From Candidatus Kuenenia stuttgartensis (GTDB lineage Bacteria > Planctomycetota > Phycisphaerae > Phycisphaerales > SM1A02), in NCBI GenBank assembly GCA_945902075.1, contig CAMDMA010000026.1:1-50700 (forward strand): DNA of 50,700 nt, read 5' to 3'. Made by a program: the position numbers and the translations under genes. Positions 32,441 to 43,012 of the stretch are shown here, piece after piece; the first letter of the stretch is position 1; every line of letters begins with the position of its first letter. Under the pieces are notes generated by a model, which saw nothing but the letters and a program-made list of their open reading frames with translations, was not told where the DNA came from and made no database searches.

Positions 32441-34695
32441 CGTTCCTCCACCCGACACTGGCGATGGCTGCACTTGGTGCAGTGTCGCTTCCGATCATTA
32501 TCCACTTTCTCTTTCGTCGACGGCGAGTTCCAGTTGATTGGGCTGCGATGGAACTGCTTCGCGAAGCTGTTCGTCGCACGAATCGTAGACTTCGACTTGA
32601 GCAATGGTTGCTGCTCGCACTGCGGTGCCTTGCGGTTCTTGCTGCTGGTCTTGCGATTGCCGTGCCGTTGGCCGACCGCGCACTCATCGATTCGATCGCA
32701 TCGCGTACATGGATTGTGGTGATCGACAATGGTGCGACGAGCGCGCTCAAGACAGGCTCGAGTGACGAACTTGGAAGATTGCGCGACGAGGTTCGGCAGG
32801 CGATCACAGCGCGTGGGCCGTCCGATCGCATTGGAATTGTGACCGCAGCTGGTCAACCGACACTCGTACTCACACCGACGAATGATGCCCAAGCGATCGA
32901 ACAAGCAATCGCCAGAATTGAGAGTAGGCAAACTCCTTCAGATCTTAAGGGTGCAATTGAGCTGGCCAACACGGCATTCATCGTTGGTGTGGAGGGTGGT
33001 TCGGATGATGGTCGTGACGAAGCGCGTCGAATTCTGATCGCGAGTGGATTTCGCCGCGCGAGTCTTACAGAGGGATTGGTACTCGGTGTTCGCTCGACGA
33101 ACGACAGCGAGACACCCGATGTGAATTCAACAAGCGTCGAATATCTCGCGGTCGCGCCGGCAACTGATGCACCAACCGATGTGCGCATCGATCGCATCGA
33201 AGCGCGGCCGATGCCGAATGGAGGATCAATTTCCGTGCGCGCAATTGTGCTTCGAGAAGGAGCGAACCTTTTCGCCGCCGAAACACGCGCGCGTGCAACC
33301 TGTGATGGTTTTTCAACACCACCCCCTCGCACCATTCGCTGGGAATCTGGTCAATCAGAAGCGGTTGTCGAGTTTCAACTGGCGACAACAGAGGTGCTCG
33401 ATGATGCGAGATCGCGTCGCCGTGGTGTCGTTGTTGCCTTAGATGATGACACACTTGCGGTTGGAAATAGCGCGTATGCGATCGTTGATGTGCGACGCGA
33501 GATTGAGGTGGGGATCATCGGACGTCGTGGTTCTCTTGACGGAGCTGACCTTGAGAAGGTTCCGGCCTCACTGTGGATTTCCCGCGCGATTGCGCCGGGT
33601 TCAGGTTTGAGTGGCGGCTTGCGTGTGCGTGACATCGATCCATCGACCTGTGATTCACGAGCCCTCCTTGGGCTTGATGCAGTCGTTGTTGCGCGGCCTG
33701 ATCTCTTCTCACAATCAGCAGGGGACGCACTCGGTTTGTTTCTCCGCAATGGCGGTGTTGTCATTCTTCTCCCTGCTGGCGAGTCGCTTGCACAGGCTTG
33801 GGGCGGTTCTCTACTACCGCGTCTTGGAATCTCAGCGCGCATCGGAACTGAGGCAAGTGTGGTGGAGACTCCATTGCGACTTGCAGAGGAACAACCGCAA
33901 TCGATGCTTCTCGACGCGGTCCGTCCAGAACTTGCTGCGTTGGTCGCACCGATCGAAGTGACCCGCATTCTCTCCATCGACGAAGTTGCATCCGGCGAAG
34001 TGGTACTCGCATTTGCTGATGGATCACCATTCGTTGCCGCGCAAGCTCCTAAATCCATCGATGGAACTGATCAACGCGGGCTCGCTGTGATTTTTGCGAG
34101 CACACCTGAACTTCCATGGACAAACCTCCCAGTGAAGCCGCTGATGGTTCCGTTGTTCCAGGAACTCATTCGAGCAGGATTGCAGTTTGCGGCTGGACGT
34201 GACGAGGTTGCGGTCGGCGAACGTATGCGTGGTTCCGTTTCTGCAGTCTTTCGAAACACGGATGGCGAATCAGTCATCACGGGCATCGACGGCCTCTCAA
34301 CCGAGATCATCAGTAAAGCTGGAATCTGGCGCGCCGATGATGGAAATGCGGTCGCGGCAAATGTGCGTGCACCGACGATTGCGCTGTCGCCGACGTCGAT
34401 TGAATCGCTTCGAAGCGTGTTCGCGCCGGTTGGCGGCGTGCGTGTCGCGTCATCGGACAACGATGAGAATCTCCAGGTCGCACAACGCAGTGCGACAGAT
34501 GAGATGTCCTTTGTGTTGCTGGTTGTCGCGCTCGTAACACTTCTTATCGAGGGCGTTTTGAGCAGAGTCTTCTCGCACGCCTCGGTTCGACGTGCGGGTC
34601 GGAGTGACATCGGGATCTCCACGGTCGGTCGCGTGCGCGCGCGTCCACTCGGGCGCCTTCGCGAGGAAGCGGTCGGAACCGGAGGCGGCGCATGA
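32437..34695 (+). CDS. BatA-type membrane protein with degenerate VWA domain
   Basis: A 752-aa protein. It opens with the BatA N-terminal membrane region (FLHPTLAMAALGAVSLPIIIHFLFRRRR, then LLLALRCLAVLAAGLAIA), two helices that flank the short cytoplasmic loop VPVDWAAMELL. The following VWA-like domain has DNGATSA where a DxSxS MIDAS is expected, so metal binding is doubtful. The middle is beta-rich and probably periplasmic, then a GATase-like part (about 355-560). A last helix is near 685-710 (MSFVLLVVALVTLLIEGVL). Overlaps of 4 bases on both sides tie it to the DUF58 gene and the next membrane protein. Confidence 0.88.
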   Translation: MTFLHPTLAMAALGAVSLPIIIHFLFRRRRVPVDWAAMELLREAVRRTNRRLRLEQWLLLALRCLAVLAAGLAIAVPLADRALIDSIASRTWIVVIDNGATSALKTGSSDELGRLRDEVRQAITARGPSDRIGIVTAAGQPTLVLTPTNDAQAIEQAIARIESRQTPSDLKGAIELANTAFIVGVEGGSDDGRDEARRILIASGFRRASLTEGLVLGVRSTNDSETPDVNSTSVEYLAVAPATDAPTDVRIDRIEARPMPNGGSISVRAIVLREGANLFAAETRARATCDGFSTPPPRTIRWESGQSEAVVEFQLATTEVLDDARSRRRGVVVALDDDTLAVGNSAYAIVDVRREIEVGIIGRRGSLDGADLEKVPASLWISRAIAPGSGLSGGLRVRDIDPSTCDSRALLGLDAVVVARPDLFSQSAGDALGLFLRNGGVVILLPAGESLAQAWGGSLLPRLGISARIGTEASVVETPLRLAEEQPQSMLLDAVRPELAALVAPIEVTRILSIDEVASGEVVLAFADGSPFVAAQAPKSIDGTDQRGLAVIFASTPELPWTNLPVKPLMVPLFQELIRAGLQFAAGRDEVAVGERMRGSVSAVFRNTDGESVITGIDGLSTEIISKAGIWRADDGNAVAANVRAPTIALSPTSIESLRSVFAPVGGVRVASSDNDENLQVAQRSATDEMSFVLLVVALVTLLIEGVLSRVFSHASVRRAGRSDIGISTVGRVRARPLGRLREEAVGTGGGA

Positions 34696-37070
34696 TGATG
34701 CCCGTTTCAGCATCGCTCGCCCTACTTGCGCTGACCAACGTTACAAACGAAGGAAGTTTCGCTGGCCAACTTGTGCGCTTGATCGTCGCCGATGCAGTTC
34801 CATCGAACGCAGGCGAGATGTCAATCGTGTTCGCGCGACCACTGCCATCATGGGGCTGGTTCGTGATCGTCGTAGGCGCTTTTGCGCTTGGTTGGTGGAG
34901 CTATCGCCGACTTTCTGGTGCTGTGAAGACGTCGTCACGCGTGCTGCGAGCTGCGCTTGCGCTGTCGCGCGCCGCAACACTTGTCCTTCTTGCGATTCTG
35001 GTTGCAGGTCCGAGCGTACGGTTTGAGCGCCAAGAGGTTGAACGCGATCGGCTTGTTGTGCTCGTGGATCGCAGTCAATCACTACTGATCGCAGACGCAC
35101 CCGGAGGAGTTACGCGTGAGGCGCAACTCGCCTCGGTCTTCGACGCTGCGGGCGATACGCTCGGAAAAATATCGAAATCAAAAGACATTGACTACGTTGG
35201 ATTTGCTGGCGGAGCGTTCTCACTCACACGCAAAGGTGATGCGGTGCTTCCGGATGTCGGAACACCGAATGGCGAACGAACGGATCTTGATAGCGCGCTT
35301 CGACAGGCACTTGGTCGTGCTGCAGGGCGGCCTGTGAGCGGCGTATTGGTGCTTTCGGACGGTCGATCCGCTATCCCGGTTTCTGGAGAGGCACTCCGGG
35401 TGTTCGAGCGTGATTCGATCCCAGTGTTTACCGTCGCACTTGGGTCGAACGAGCGAATTGGTGATGCAGCTATTGTCTCGACCGCGGTTCCAGCGCGTGC
35501 ATTTGTGCGCGATCGTGTGCCAGTTGAGGTTCGCGTGGATCGTGGAGGGATAGCCGGCCCACTTTCCGTGCGGCTTGTTGATGGAACAACTGGTCGCGAG
35601 ATCACGCGTCGTGAGATTCCAGCGGGCGTTGCAGGCACAGAATCCACGGGCGAGGAAAGCATTGTGCTTGATGCGTCGAGCGACGCTGCAGGTGCGAAGT
35701 CGTGGCGCGTTGAAATTGTCGGTGAACGTGGCGACCTGGTACGCGAGAATGATGCGCGCGATCTTGCGATTGAGTTTATCGATCGACCCGTTCGCGTTCT
35801 CTATGTTGAAGGCTCATCGCGTTGGGAGTATCGGTACTTCAAGAACCTCTTGCTGCGCGAGAAGGATGTCGACAGCTCAATCATGCTGCTTTCGGCCGAC
35901 CGAGATTTCGCGCAAGAAGGCAATATGCCGATTGCGCGGCTTCCTCGTACGAAAGAAGAGTTTTCGAAGTACGACCTGTTCGTCATCGGCGATGTACCGA
36001 GTGGATTTTTCTCTCCCGATCAACTCACCATCATGCGATCGGAAATCGCGGAACGAGGCGCAGGCCTCTTGTGGATCGCGGGCGAACGTTCAACCCCAGC
36101 TTCATGGGAAGGAACAGCACTCGCGGATTTGTTTCCATTCAAACCACCACTTGCACTTGAGGCGCGTATCGGCAGCAGTTCGATTGTTTCCACACCAGTT
36201 GCAGCACGACTCGGCGTGATGAGACTTTCTGACGATGAGGATGGTTGGCCGGACACGTTCACAGATCCTTCTTTGAAGTGGCCGAAGCTTCGGTATGTGC
36301 AATCCATTCCGCGGTCACGACTGAAGCCGACGGCGGAAGTGCTTGCGCGTGCAGATGGGGTGGGCGTTGCTGGTGAAGAGTCGAGCGCCGCAGTCACACG
36401 CATGCGTTTCGGTGCCGGTGATGTGGTGTTCGTCGCGACCGATGAGATTTGGCGTTGGCGCTACGGACAGGGCGAGCGATTTCCCGAACGCTTTTGGATT
36501 CCACTCGTTCGACTCCTCGCGCGCGAGTCGCTGGTACAAGGCGAAGGACGCGCAGAACTCACAGTAGCGCCGACCCGTATTTCGCCAGGTGATTCAGTGA
36601 TTGTCTCATTGCGACTCTCGGATGACGAGTCGGTTGCGCGTGGTCCAGCGAGTGTGTCTGTTGATGTACGAACGATCGATGGTGAGCCTGTTGCACGCGT
36701 TGACCTCGCACGAGACGGTGCTGAGGCGACCGCAATGTTCACACCTGAGAAGTTGGGGCAATTCATTGCGGTTGCCGACGATGCGGCATTTGGACATGTC
36801 GAGGCCTCCTTTGAGGTCGTTCGTCGTGACGACGAACTTCGTCGGGGTGATACTGATCATGCCGCACTCGTCGAGATTTCTCGGCGGACGGGCGGAAAGA
36901 CGCTGGATGCACAGACGATTGTCGAACTTCCATCACTCCTACCGCTGCGCGCGCGAGAGATTGATCGCAGTGTGGAGCGGACATTGTGGGACACCCCTGC
37001 TGCGCTGATCGCGCTGCTTGTACTTCTAGCGCTCGAGTGGTCGGGAAGGAGGTTGTTGCGACTCGTTTAG
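34692..37070 (+). CDS. membrane protein with VWA and GATase-I-like domains
   Basis: A 792-aa protein beginning at ATG in ATGATGATG, overlapping the BatA-like stop by 4 bases. Two membrane helices come first (about 55-72 WFVIVVGAFALGWWSY and 90-112 AALALSRAATLVLLAILVAGP). A VWA-like domain has an intact DRSQSL metal motif at about residue 123 and LSDGRSAIPV later. A glutamine-amidotransferase-like domain follows (RVLYVEGSSRWEYRYFKNLL, LFVIGDVPSGFF, GLLWIAGE) and the chain ends in a helix (TPAALIALLVLLALEWSGRRLL). The catalytic Cys of true amidotransferases is missing, as usual for this family. It likely sits in the inner membrane with its domains in the periplasm as part of a MoxR-dependent complex. 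Confidence 0.88.
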   Translation: MMMPVSASLALLALTNVTNEGSFAGQLVRLIVADAVPSNAGEMSIVFARPLPSWGWFVIVVGAFALGWWSYRRLSGAVKTSSRVLRAALALSRAATLVLLAILVAGPSVRFERQEVERDRLVVLVDRSQSLLIADAPGGVTREAQLASVFDAAGDTLGKISKSKDIDYVGFAGGAFSLTRKGDAVLPDVGTPNGERTDLDSALRQALGRAAGRPVSGVLVLSDGRSAIPVSGEALRVFERDSIPVFTVALGSNERIGDAAIVSTAVPARAFVRDRVPVEVRVDRGGIAGPLSVRLVDGTTGREITRREIPAGVAGTESTGEESIVLDASSDAAGAKSWRVEIVGERGDLVRENDARDLAIEFIDRPVRVLYVEGSSRWEYRYFKNLLLREKDVDSSIMLLSADRDFAQEGNMPIARLPRTKEEFSKYDLFVIGDVPSGFFSPDQLTIMRSEIAERGAGLLWIAGERSTPASWEGTALADLFPFKPPLALEARIGSSSIVSTPVAARLGVMRLSDDEDGWPDTFTDPSLKWPKLRYVQSIPRSRLKPTAEVLARADGVGVAGEESSAAVTRMRFGAGDVVFVATDEIWRWRYGQGERFPERFWIPLVRLLARESLVQGEGRAELTVAPTRISPGDSVIVSLRLSDDESVARGPASVSVDVRTIDGEPVARVDLARDGAEATAMFTPEKLGQFIAVADDAAFGHVEASFEVVRRDDELRRGDTDHAALVEISRRTGGKTLDAQTIVELPSLLPLRAREIDRSVERTLWDTPAALIALLVLLALEWSGRRLLRLV

Positions 37071-37116
37071 TTCTCACGCGTCTCACAGCGCGTTTTTGCG
37101 ATTCGCTACATGAATC

Positions 37117-40100
37117 ATGGCTGCAGCATCGAAGTCTTCCAAGGTCATCCCGCACGGGACATCACGACTTTCACGCGAAGTATCACGCATCGCCTGGCGA
37201 GCGCGCATGCTTCGCATCGTCGCGGCAGTGTCCGCCCTTGCGGGCGTTGTGGTGCTCGCGATCGCGGTTGCGGCAACTCTCGATGCGGCGATTCGATTTC
37301 CATGGTTTGTCCGCGCAGCGATGCTTGCAGGCATCGTGGCGTTCATCGTTCTCGATGTTCGTGCGATCGTGCTTCCAGCACTTCGATTTCGCCCAACGAC
37401 CGTTGAACTCGCGTTACGTATTGAGCGCATGCGCCCCGAACTCGCGGGACGTCTTGCCTCCGCAATCGAGTTTGACGTTACTGGACAACGTATCGCGAGT
37501 GAACTTGCATCGCGTGCCGTCACCGACGCGGAGGAACGCGCTGTTGGGGCCGATCTCGGCCGCGTATTGCGCTATCGACCAGCGCTGTTGCGGTTGGGTG
37601 CGATGTTCATTGTGATACTTGGTGCAGCACTCTTCGCGCTGCTTGATAGCAATTCGGCATCCATCGCAGCGCAACGCGTGTTGTGGCCGTGGGGCGGTGC
37701 AGCGTGGCCATCACGAACAGGTGTTGAGAGTCTCGTTGCGGATGGATTAGTCGCTGCACGGGGTCGACCTCTCGCGCTGCGCGCACGTTTGACTTCTGGC
37801 GATCCAGAGAAAGAGCGGGTACGGGTTGAGTATCGCGTGGTTCGCAACGACAGCTCTTCCGTTTCCGCGACGAGCGATTCGCCTGACTGGATCGAGGCGA
37901 TTCTCGCTCGGCAACCCTCAGGTGACTTTGAACGGCTCGTCGATACCGGAGGTTCCGTCGAGGGCGGTGCATTCGAGGAGCGCATCGAGTTCCGGTTTCG
38001 TACAAGCGATGCTCTGACAGAAATTGCCACTATTCGGCTCGTCGAGCCGCCAGCGATTTCTGACAGCACGATGCGGATCATTGCGCCAGAGTATGCCTCG
38101 CGTGTCATTACTCCTCGCATTGAAGCCGTGGGTGACGGAACTGACCCGAGGTCAATCTTGCGCGACCCGGTGCTTGAGGGAAGTTCTGTGTCGCTTGAAT
38201 TGCGTTTCACGCGCAGTCTTCCATTTGATGAAGCGCACTCGAAGATTCGCGTTGAAAACGCGCGCTCAGATTCTGAGCTTCTTGATTCCCAGATAGTCAT
38301 CGACCCTCATGATCCAACTCGTTCGACAGTTTCTTGCATCGCGCGCGGCCCGACGCGAATCTCAGTTGAACTTGTGGACGCAGATGGAATTGCGCAGGAC
38401 GAGCCACTCGTTTTCTCGTTCGACACGATTGAGGATCGTGCACCAAGCGCATCGATTGTTGAGCCACTTCAAGATGAATCAGTCGTTTCTGATGCAAAGG
38501 TTGAGATGCGAGCGGATGCGCGTGACGATCTTGAATTGCGTGCGGCAGGCATTGAAATCGCGACTCGTCTCGGGAAATCTGCTGCAGAGAGCCTCGTCTT
38601 CGAAGAGCCTTCAGACATTGCAACAGGATCGGCAGTTCGTGTTGCAATAGAGATTGAGCGGACGCTCGATGTCGCGAAGCTCGCGCTTGAGCCCGGTGAC
38701 TCTGTGGTACTTCGAGGCTATTCCGAAGATTTCTTCGTGAGCGGGTCGGAGCCAACGACGCATGGGCGCGTTCGCAGTGCGTCGAGAACACTGCGTATCG
38801 TCGGAGAAGAAGAGTTCGAGCGACAGATCAGATCAACGTTGGCAGGTGTTCGGCGCGATGCCATGCGCATCGATGAGCGGCAAGCGAAAGCCCGCGATAT
38901 GGTTGAGCGCGACGCGGCCAATCCCACCGCTGCCGAAACACAAGGTGCGGTGACCGAGGGCTTGTCGCGTGCGCGCGATTCTATTGAGCAGGCACTTGCT
39001 CGCCTCTCCCGCAACAAACGAGAGGACGGCGTGCTTGGAGAACTCGCACGACAGGCGGCGGAACTGGCAGATGCGGCCCAGGCGAAGAGCTCTGAAGCGA
39101 GCACTGCAATTGAGCAAGCACGCGAAGCCGCGACGAGTGCTGGTGATCCTGAGCAGTTGAAACTCGAGAAAGACCGCGCTTCAACAGTTGCTGCCGCGCG
39201 CCAGGATGATGTGCGCGAGGAACTTGAAGATCTCGTTGGACTTCTCGATCGAGATGAGGACGCATGGATTGCTCGTCGCCGCATCGACGCACTGGTGAAT
39301 CGGGTTCGCCAACTCTCCCGCGAGACCGATCAGGCAGCCCGACGATCGAACGGTGAGTCGCGTGATGAACTCTCTCCAGAGGCCCGCGCCGAACTTGACA
39401 CGCTCGCCGACAAACAAGCACAGGCGGCGGACGACGCTGAGCAGGTTTCCTCAGAACTTCGAGAGCGCGCGAAGGAACTTGCAGCAGCCGACTCCCCACA
39501 GGCAAAGGCGCTCGAAGAGGCTGCGCAGGCAGTCGAGGAGGGACGCGTTCGCGAAGAGCTCGAGAGTGCAGCAAAGGACGCAGAGTCCAATCGCCTTGAG
39601 CAGTCAAAGAGCGCACAGGACCGTGCCGCAGCGGCGCTTGCAAAGGCTGCCGAGGCGCTCAATCAGGATCGAAAGGTTCGCGCGGAGGAACTTGCCCGTG
39701 TCCTCGAGTCGCTTGCCGATTCGATTCGTCGGCTCCTGAATGAAGCCGAAGCGTTGGGTGGAGAGGTTGCGGTGGTTGCGACTGGTTCTGACGACGCGTC
39801 CGATGTCGCTCGTGACACCCTCGCGCGGCCGGTTGGGCTGCTCTCACAGAACACACGTGGACTCGCGAGTGATGCGCGCTCTGCAAGCCGCGAGGCGGCG
39901 CGAATTGCGAAGACGCTTGACGATGCGGCTGCAAGCCTTGCATCCGTCGCGGGCTTTTTGCGTACGGAACAGTTTGAGCGCGACGACGCTTCATCCGCGA
40001 TGGACGCGGCGATCAAATTTCTTAGCGACGCACTCGTTTCCGCAGAAGAGGCAGCTGATCGTGCCGAGGAGCGTGCGGAAGAGGAAAAGCGTGAGGAACT

Positions 40101-40860
40101 TCTTGTGAAGTACCGGGACCTCCTTGAACGGCAAGCCGCGGTTCGTGGAGCCGTCTCGAAGATTATTCCTGAGGCGAATAAGTTGTTAGGCCGACGTGAA
40201 ATTGTCGAGAGTCGTCGACTCGGCACTGTTCAAGAAGAGTTGCGTGCAGCAATCGAAGCGATTCGCACCTCTGAGACCGATGTGCAAGCTTCAGACGCGC
40301 TTGTCGAGATGCATGACATCATCAATGTCGCACTGATCGATGCGAAGGCGCGTCTCAGTGAAGGAAAGCCCGCGGATGCGATACCGCCAGAAGATGAAGC
40401 AGTTGATGCGTTGTCCGCGATCGTTTCTGCGCTTGACGATTCGTCCGCACCAAAGGATGACGATGCGTTCGGCGAGCAAGAAAGTCCACAGGGCGAGGGT
40501 GGTGGTGGTGGAGGTGGGCCACAAGGGGGCGCTGTACCACCAGTTGCGGAGATCAAGATTTTGCGTTCGTTGCAGGACTCGCTCGCCAAGCGCACACGTC
40601 AACTCGCTGAGCGCATGGAGTCACTCGACGGTGTTTCCCGAGCGCAGCAGGTCGCTGAACTTGCCGCAAAGCAGCAGCGGATTGTGGAGCTCGGTACACG
40701 AATCGCGGAGAAGTTGAGTGCTGGAAGCGGTCCCGACGTCTCTCAGCCAAGCGGCACGCCTGCTCCGGCCGAGCCGGCACCAGAGACTCCGAAGAACGAA
40801 GATGTAGGCGAACAACCTCGATCAACCGAGGAATCCGACCGAAAAGAGGTGAAGCCATGA
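37117..40860 (+). CDS. giant DUF4175-like membrane protein with long coiled coil
   Basis: A 1247-aa protein. Three helices lie in the first 175 residues (about 32-54, 65-86 and 151-172), with ALRIERMRPELAGRLASAIEF between the second and third, as in DUF4175-type proteins. The next 400 residues are beta-rich. Residues about 570-1100 are almost continuous heptad sequence rich in Ala, Glu, Arg and Asp (ELRERAKELAAADSPQAKALEEAA), a very long coiled coil. A polyglycine stretch (about 1128-1137) splits it from a short final helix and a Pro/Glu-rich tail. It is the largest product of the operon; it starts 46 bases after the previous gene and overlaps the next by 4. A structural or tethering role is likely. 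Confidence 0.85.
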   Translation: MAAASKSSKVIPHGTSRLSREVSRIAWRARMLRIVAAVSALAGVVVLAIAVAATLDAAIRFPWFVRAAMLAGIVAFIVLDVRAIVLPALRFRPTTVELALRIERMRPELAGRLASAIEFDVTGQRIASELASRAVTDAEERAVGADLGRVLRYRPALLRLGAMFIVILGAALFALLDSNSASIAAQRVLWPWGGAAWPSRTGVESLVADGLVAARGRPLALRARLTSGDPEKERVRVEYRVVRNDSSSVSATSDSPDWIEAILARQPSGDFERLVDTGGSVEGGAFEERIEFRFRTSDALTEIATIRLVEPPAISDSTMRIIAPEYASRVITPRIEAVGDGTDPRSILRDPVLEGSSVSLELRFTRSLPFDEAHSKIRVENARSDSELLDSQIVIDPHDPTRSTVSCIARGPTRISVELVDADGIAQDEPLVFSFDTIEDRAPSASIVEPLQDESVVSDAKVEMRADARDDLELRAAGIEIATRLGKSAAESLVFEEPSDIATGSAVRVAIEIERTLDVAKLALEPGDSVVLRGYSEDFFVSGSEPTTHGRVRSASRTLRIVGEEEFERQIRSTLAGVRRDAMRIDERQAKARDMVERDAANPTAAETQGAVTEGLSRARDSIEQALARLSRNKREDGVLGELARQAAELADAAQAKSSEASTAIEQAREAATSAGDPEQLKLEKDRASTVAAARQDDVREELEDLVGLLDRDEDAWIARRRIDALVNRVRQLSRETDQAARRSNGESRDELSPEARAELDTLADKQAQAADDAEQVSSELRERAKELAAADSPQAKALEEAAQAVEEGRVREELESAAKDAESNRLEQSKSAQDRAAAALAKAAEALNQDRKVRAEELARVLESLADSIRRLLNEAEALGGEVAVVATGSDDASDVARDTLARPVGLLSQNTRGLASDARSASREAARIAKTLDDAAASLASVAGFLRTEQFERDDASSAMDAAIKFLSDALVSAEEAADRAEERAEEEKREELLVKYRDLLERQAAVRGAVSKIIPEANKLLGRREIVESRRLGTVQEELRAAIEAIRTSETDVQASDALVEMHDIINVALIDAKARLSEGKPADAIPPEDEAVDALSAIVSALDDSSAPKDDDAFGEQESPQGEGGGGGGGPQGGAVPPVAEIKILRSLQDSLAKRTRQLAERMESLDGVSRAQQVAELAAKQQRIVELGTRIAEKLSAGSGPDVSQPSGTPAPAEPAPETPKNEDVGEQPRSTEESDRKEVKP

Positions 40861-41627
40861 CGAGAATCTTGATCAGCTCCCTGATCACCATCACTGCCGC
40901 GATGCCGAGCCAGCTCCAGTGGCTATCGGTTGCGGCGGCAGCGGCTCCCCAAAGTTCGCCACCGGAGACCAACCCTTCCCCGGTACCGTCGCCCACACCG
41001 CCGAGATCACTTGACGAACTCCTCGGAGTTCCAAAGGCCCCGGACGATCGCAGTGCGGTCGATGCGGCCGAACGAGAACAGAAGAAGCGCCTTGAACGCT
41101 CGTTGGACGAAGCATCGCTTGAAGACTTGGTGCAACGAGCACTTGAGGGCATGAAGACCGCATCTGGTCGACTGACGGATGAAAAGGATCCCGGGCTCGG
41201 TACCCAGCGTGTTCAAGAGGAGGTTGTGAAGACGCTTGATCGATTGCTTGAGGAGGCGCAGAAACAACAGAAGAAGAGTTCTGGCAGTTCGTCCAAATCA
41301 ACGAAGTCGAAGAAGGATCAGAAGTCTGGTGATCCTTCAGAGCAGAACGGACAGCAGCGCGGCAAAAAGAGTCCGCAGCAGGCGACGAGCGCGTCGTCTT
41401 CCTCACAGTCAGAATCATCTTCTGACGGAGAATCCTCACAGGAACGGTCCGCAGACGAGGCGTCCGGCATCGGCGCGGAGCTGACAGAAGCACGAATCGA
41501 ATGGGGACAACTTCCAGAGCGTGTGCGCGAACTTGTGCTGCAGGGTCGACGCGACAAAGTGTCGACCTTGTACGAGCGATTGACGCGTGAGTACTACAAG
41601 CGTCTTGCCGAGGAGGCATCCAAGTGA
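40857..41627 (+). CDS. low-complexity secreted or anchored protein, function unknown
   Basis: A 256-aa protein with an N-terminal hydrophobic leader (ILISSLITITAAMPS, then LSVAAAAAP) and a Pro-rich stretch. A helical part (about 60-140, RSLDELLGVPK, EASLEDLVQRALEGM, VVKTLDRLLEEAQKQQKK) is followed by 65 residues of Ser/Lys/Gln/Asp low complexity. The end IEWGQLPERVRELVLQGRRDKVSTLYERLTREYYKRLAEE (quoted only as WGQLPERVRELVLQGR) is a conserved-looking helical motif seen next to MoxR/DUF4175-like operons in planctomycetes. It overlaps both neighbours by 4 bases, so translation is coupled. Confidence 0.78.
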   Translation: MTRILISSLITITAAMPSQLQWLSVAAAAAPQSSPPETNPSPVPSPTPPRSLDELLGVPKAPDDRSAVDAAEREQKKRLERSLDEASLEDLVQRALEGMKTASGRLTDEKDPGLGTQRVQEEVVKTLDRLLEEAQKQQKKSSGSSSKSTKSKKDQKSGDPSEQNGQQRGKKSPQQATSASSSSQSESSSDGESSQERSADEASGIGAELTEARIEWGQLPERVRELVLQGRRDKVSTLYERLTREYYKRLAEEASK

Positions 41628-42991
41628 CGACAGGCACTTTCGTTGGATGGGTACTTGCATGCACCCTACATCAGAGCGTGGCAACTCATGATTGTCGCGA
41701 GACGATCGCTGCACACAGCATGTGGGCTCCACAAAACACAGGACGGACCGTGGGGACGATGCTCGATGTGGGGCGGCGGGTTCACAATCTCAAAGAAAAG
41801 AACTCCACCAGTGTGAGCCTACGGTCAGGACAAGTGAGCCTCCCGCCTGATGTGTTCGTCGGCTTCGGCTGGCAGCAAGAATCGGCACAAACCAATCAGC
41901 CCACGACGCCGGTGACGCGTCCAGGCGCCACGACAACTCAACCCGGTCCGTCGAGTCCGTTGAAAACCACAACTGATACTCCGCCGGTGCCAACCGTTCC
42001 GGTTGAGCAGGTGGCAGTGGGTGCGGAGAACCAACCCGCACTTGAAGAAATTACACCCAAGCTCGAAGAGGCCGTTCAGCGCGGGTTTGAGTATCTCCGG
42101 CGCCAACAAAAGGCGGATGGCTCGTATGGTCAGGGACGGTTTGGCGAGCACATTGGCGTCACAAGTCTCGGCGCGATCTCCATGATGGCGGATGGAAACC
42201 TCCCCGGGCGAGGTGAGTTTGGCGACAGCGTGCAGAAGGCGCTTGAGTTTGTGCTCGCACACGCGACAGAAACTGGCTTGCTCGTATCCGACGAAACCCA
42301 CGGGCCGATGTATGGACACGGGTTTGCAACACTTTTTCTCGGCGAGATCTACGGGATGAATCCTGAGGACGATCGGGTGCGCGACGCGCTTGTGCGTGCG
42401 GTGCAGTTGATCGTGAGCAGTCAAAACGATCAAGGTGGATGGCGTTACAACCCGGTTCCAAGCGACGCGGATGTGTCGGTCACGATCTGCGAGATTATGG
42501 CGCTGCGAAGCGCTCGGAATGCGGGCATTAAGGTCCCGAAGACCACCATTGATGACGCGGTGCGTTACGTACGTGGGTGTCAGAACGATGATGGTGGCTT
42601 TCGCTACATGAAGGACGTCGGCGGGTCGGCGTGGCCACGCACAGCGGCCGGCGTCGCGAGTCTTTTTTATGCCGGCGTGTATGAAGACAAATCGATTGAT
42701 CGTGGGCTTGACTACATCACGCAGAACGCATTCCCAAAGGGTGGCGCTCTCGGCGGCGGATTTTCGCAGGCTCACTATTTTTATGGCCACTACTACGCGG
42801 TGCAAGCCATGTATCTCGCGGGCGGCGAGAGATGGAAGGCGTGGTGGCCAGCGATTCGTGAGGATTTGTTGAACAAGCAGAATGCGGATGGCTCGTGGTC
42901 TGACCAACAGATCGGCGATGCATACGGAACAGCCATGGCGCTCATCGTGCTTCAGATGCCGAAGCGTTACCTCCCAATCTTTCAGCGATAG
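41624..42991 (+). CDS. secreted prenyltransferase/squalene-oxidase-repeat protein
   Basis: A 455-aa protein from a GTG with AGGAGG at 7 bases; the start overlaps the preceding stop (GTGA). A hydrophobic N-terminus and a Pro/Thr-rich linker (about 90-130) are followed by an alpha/alpha barrel of repeats related to terpene cyclases and prenyltransferases: GFEYLRRQQKADGSYG, IVSSQNDQGGWRYN, VRGCQNDDGGFRYM, LLNKQNADGSWSD (QW-like motifs). The catalytic DxDD of squalene-hopene cyclase and the zinc ligands of prenyltransferases are not seen, so enzyme activity is doubtful. Proteins of this kind recur in planctomycete MoxR operons. It may be an envelope binding or scaffold protein. Confidence 0.87.
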   Translation: MTTGTFVGWVLACTLHQSVATHDCRETIAAHSMWAPQNTGRTVGTMLDVGRRVHNLKEKNSTSVSLRSGQVSLPPDVFVGFGWQQESAQTNQPTTPVTRPGATTTQPGPSSPLKTTTDTPPVPTVPVEQVAVGAENQPALEEITPKLEEAVQRGFEYLRRQQKADGSYGQGRFGEHIGVTSLGAISMMADGNLPGRGEFGDSVQKALEFVLAHATETGLLVSDETHGPMYGHGFATLFLGEIYGMNPEDDRVRDALVRAVQLIVSSQNDQGGWRYNPVPSDADVSVTICEIMALRSARNAGIKVPKTTIDDAVRYVRGCQNDDGGFRYMKDVGGSAWPRTAAGVASLFYAGVYEDKSIDRGLDYITQNAFPKGGALGGGFSQAHYFYGHYYAVQAMYLAGGERWKAWWPAIREDLLNKQNADGSWSDQQIGDAYGTAMALIVLQMPKRYLPIFQR

Positions 42992-43012
42992 CAACGAGTT
43001 GCCGGAGATCCA

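Noticed and set aside
41624-42991. Squalene-hopene cyclase or protein prenyltransferase
   Set aside because: Only the repeat fold is seen; the DxDD motif and zinc ligands are absent and the protein appears secreted.
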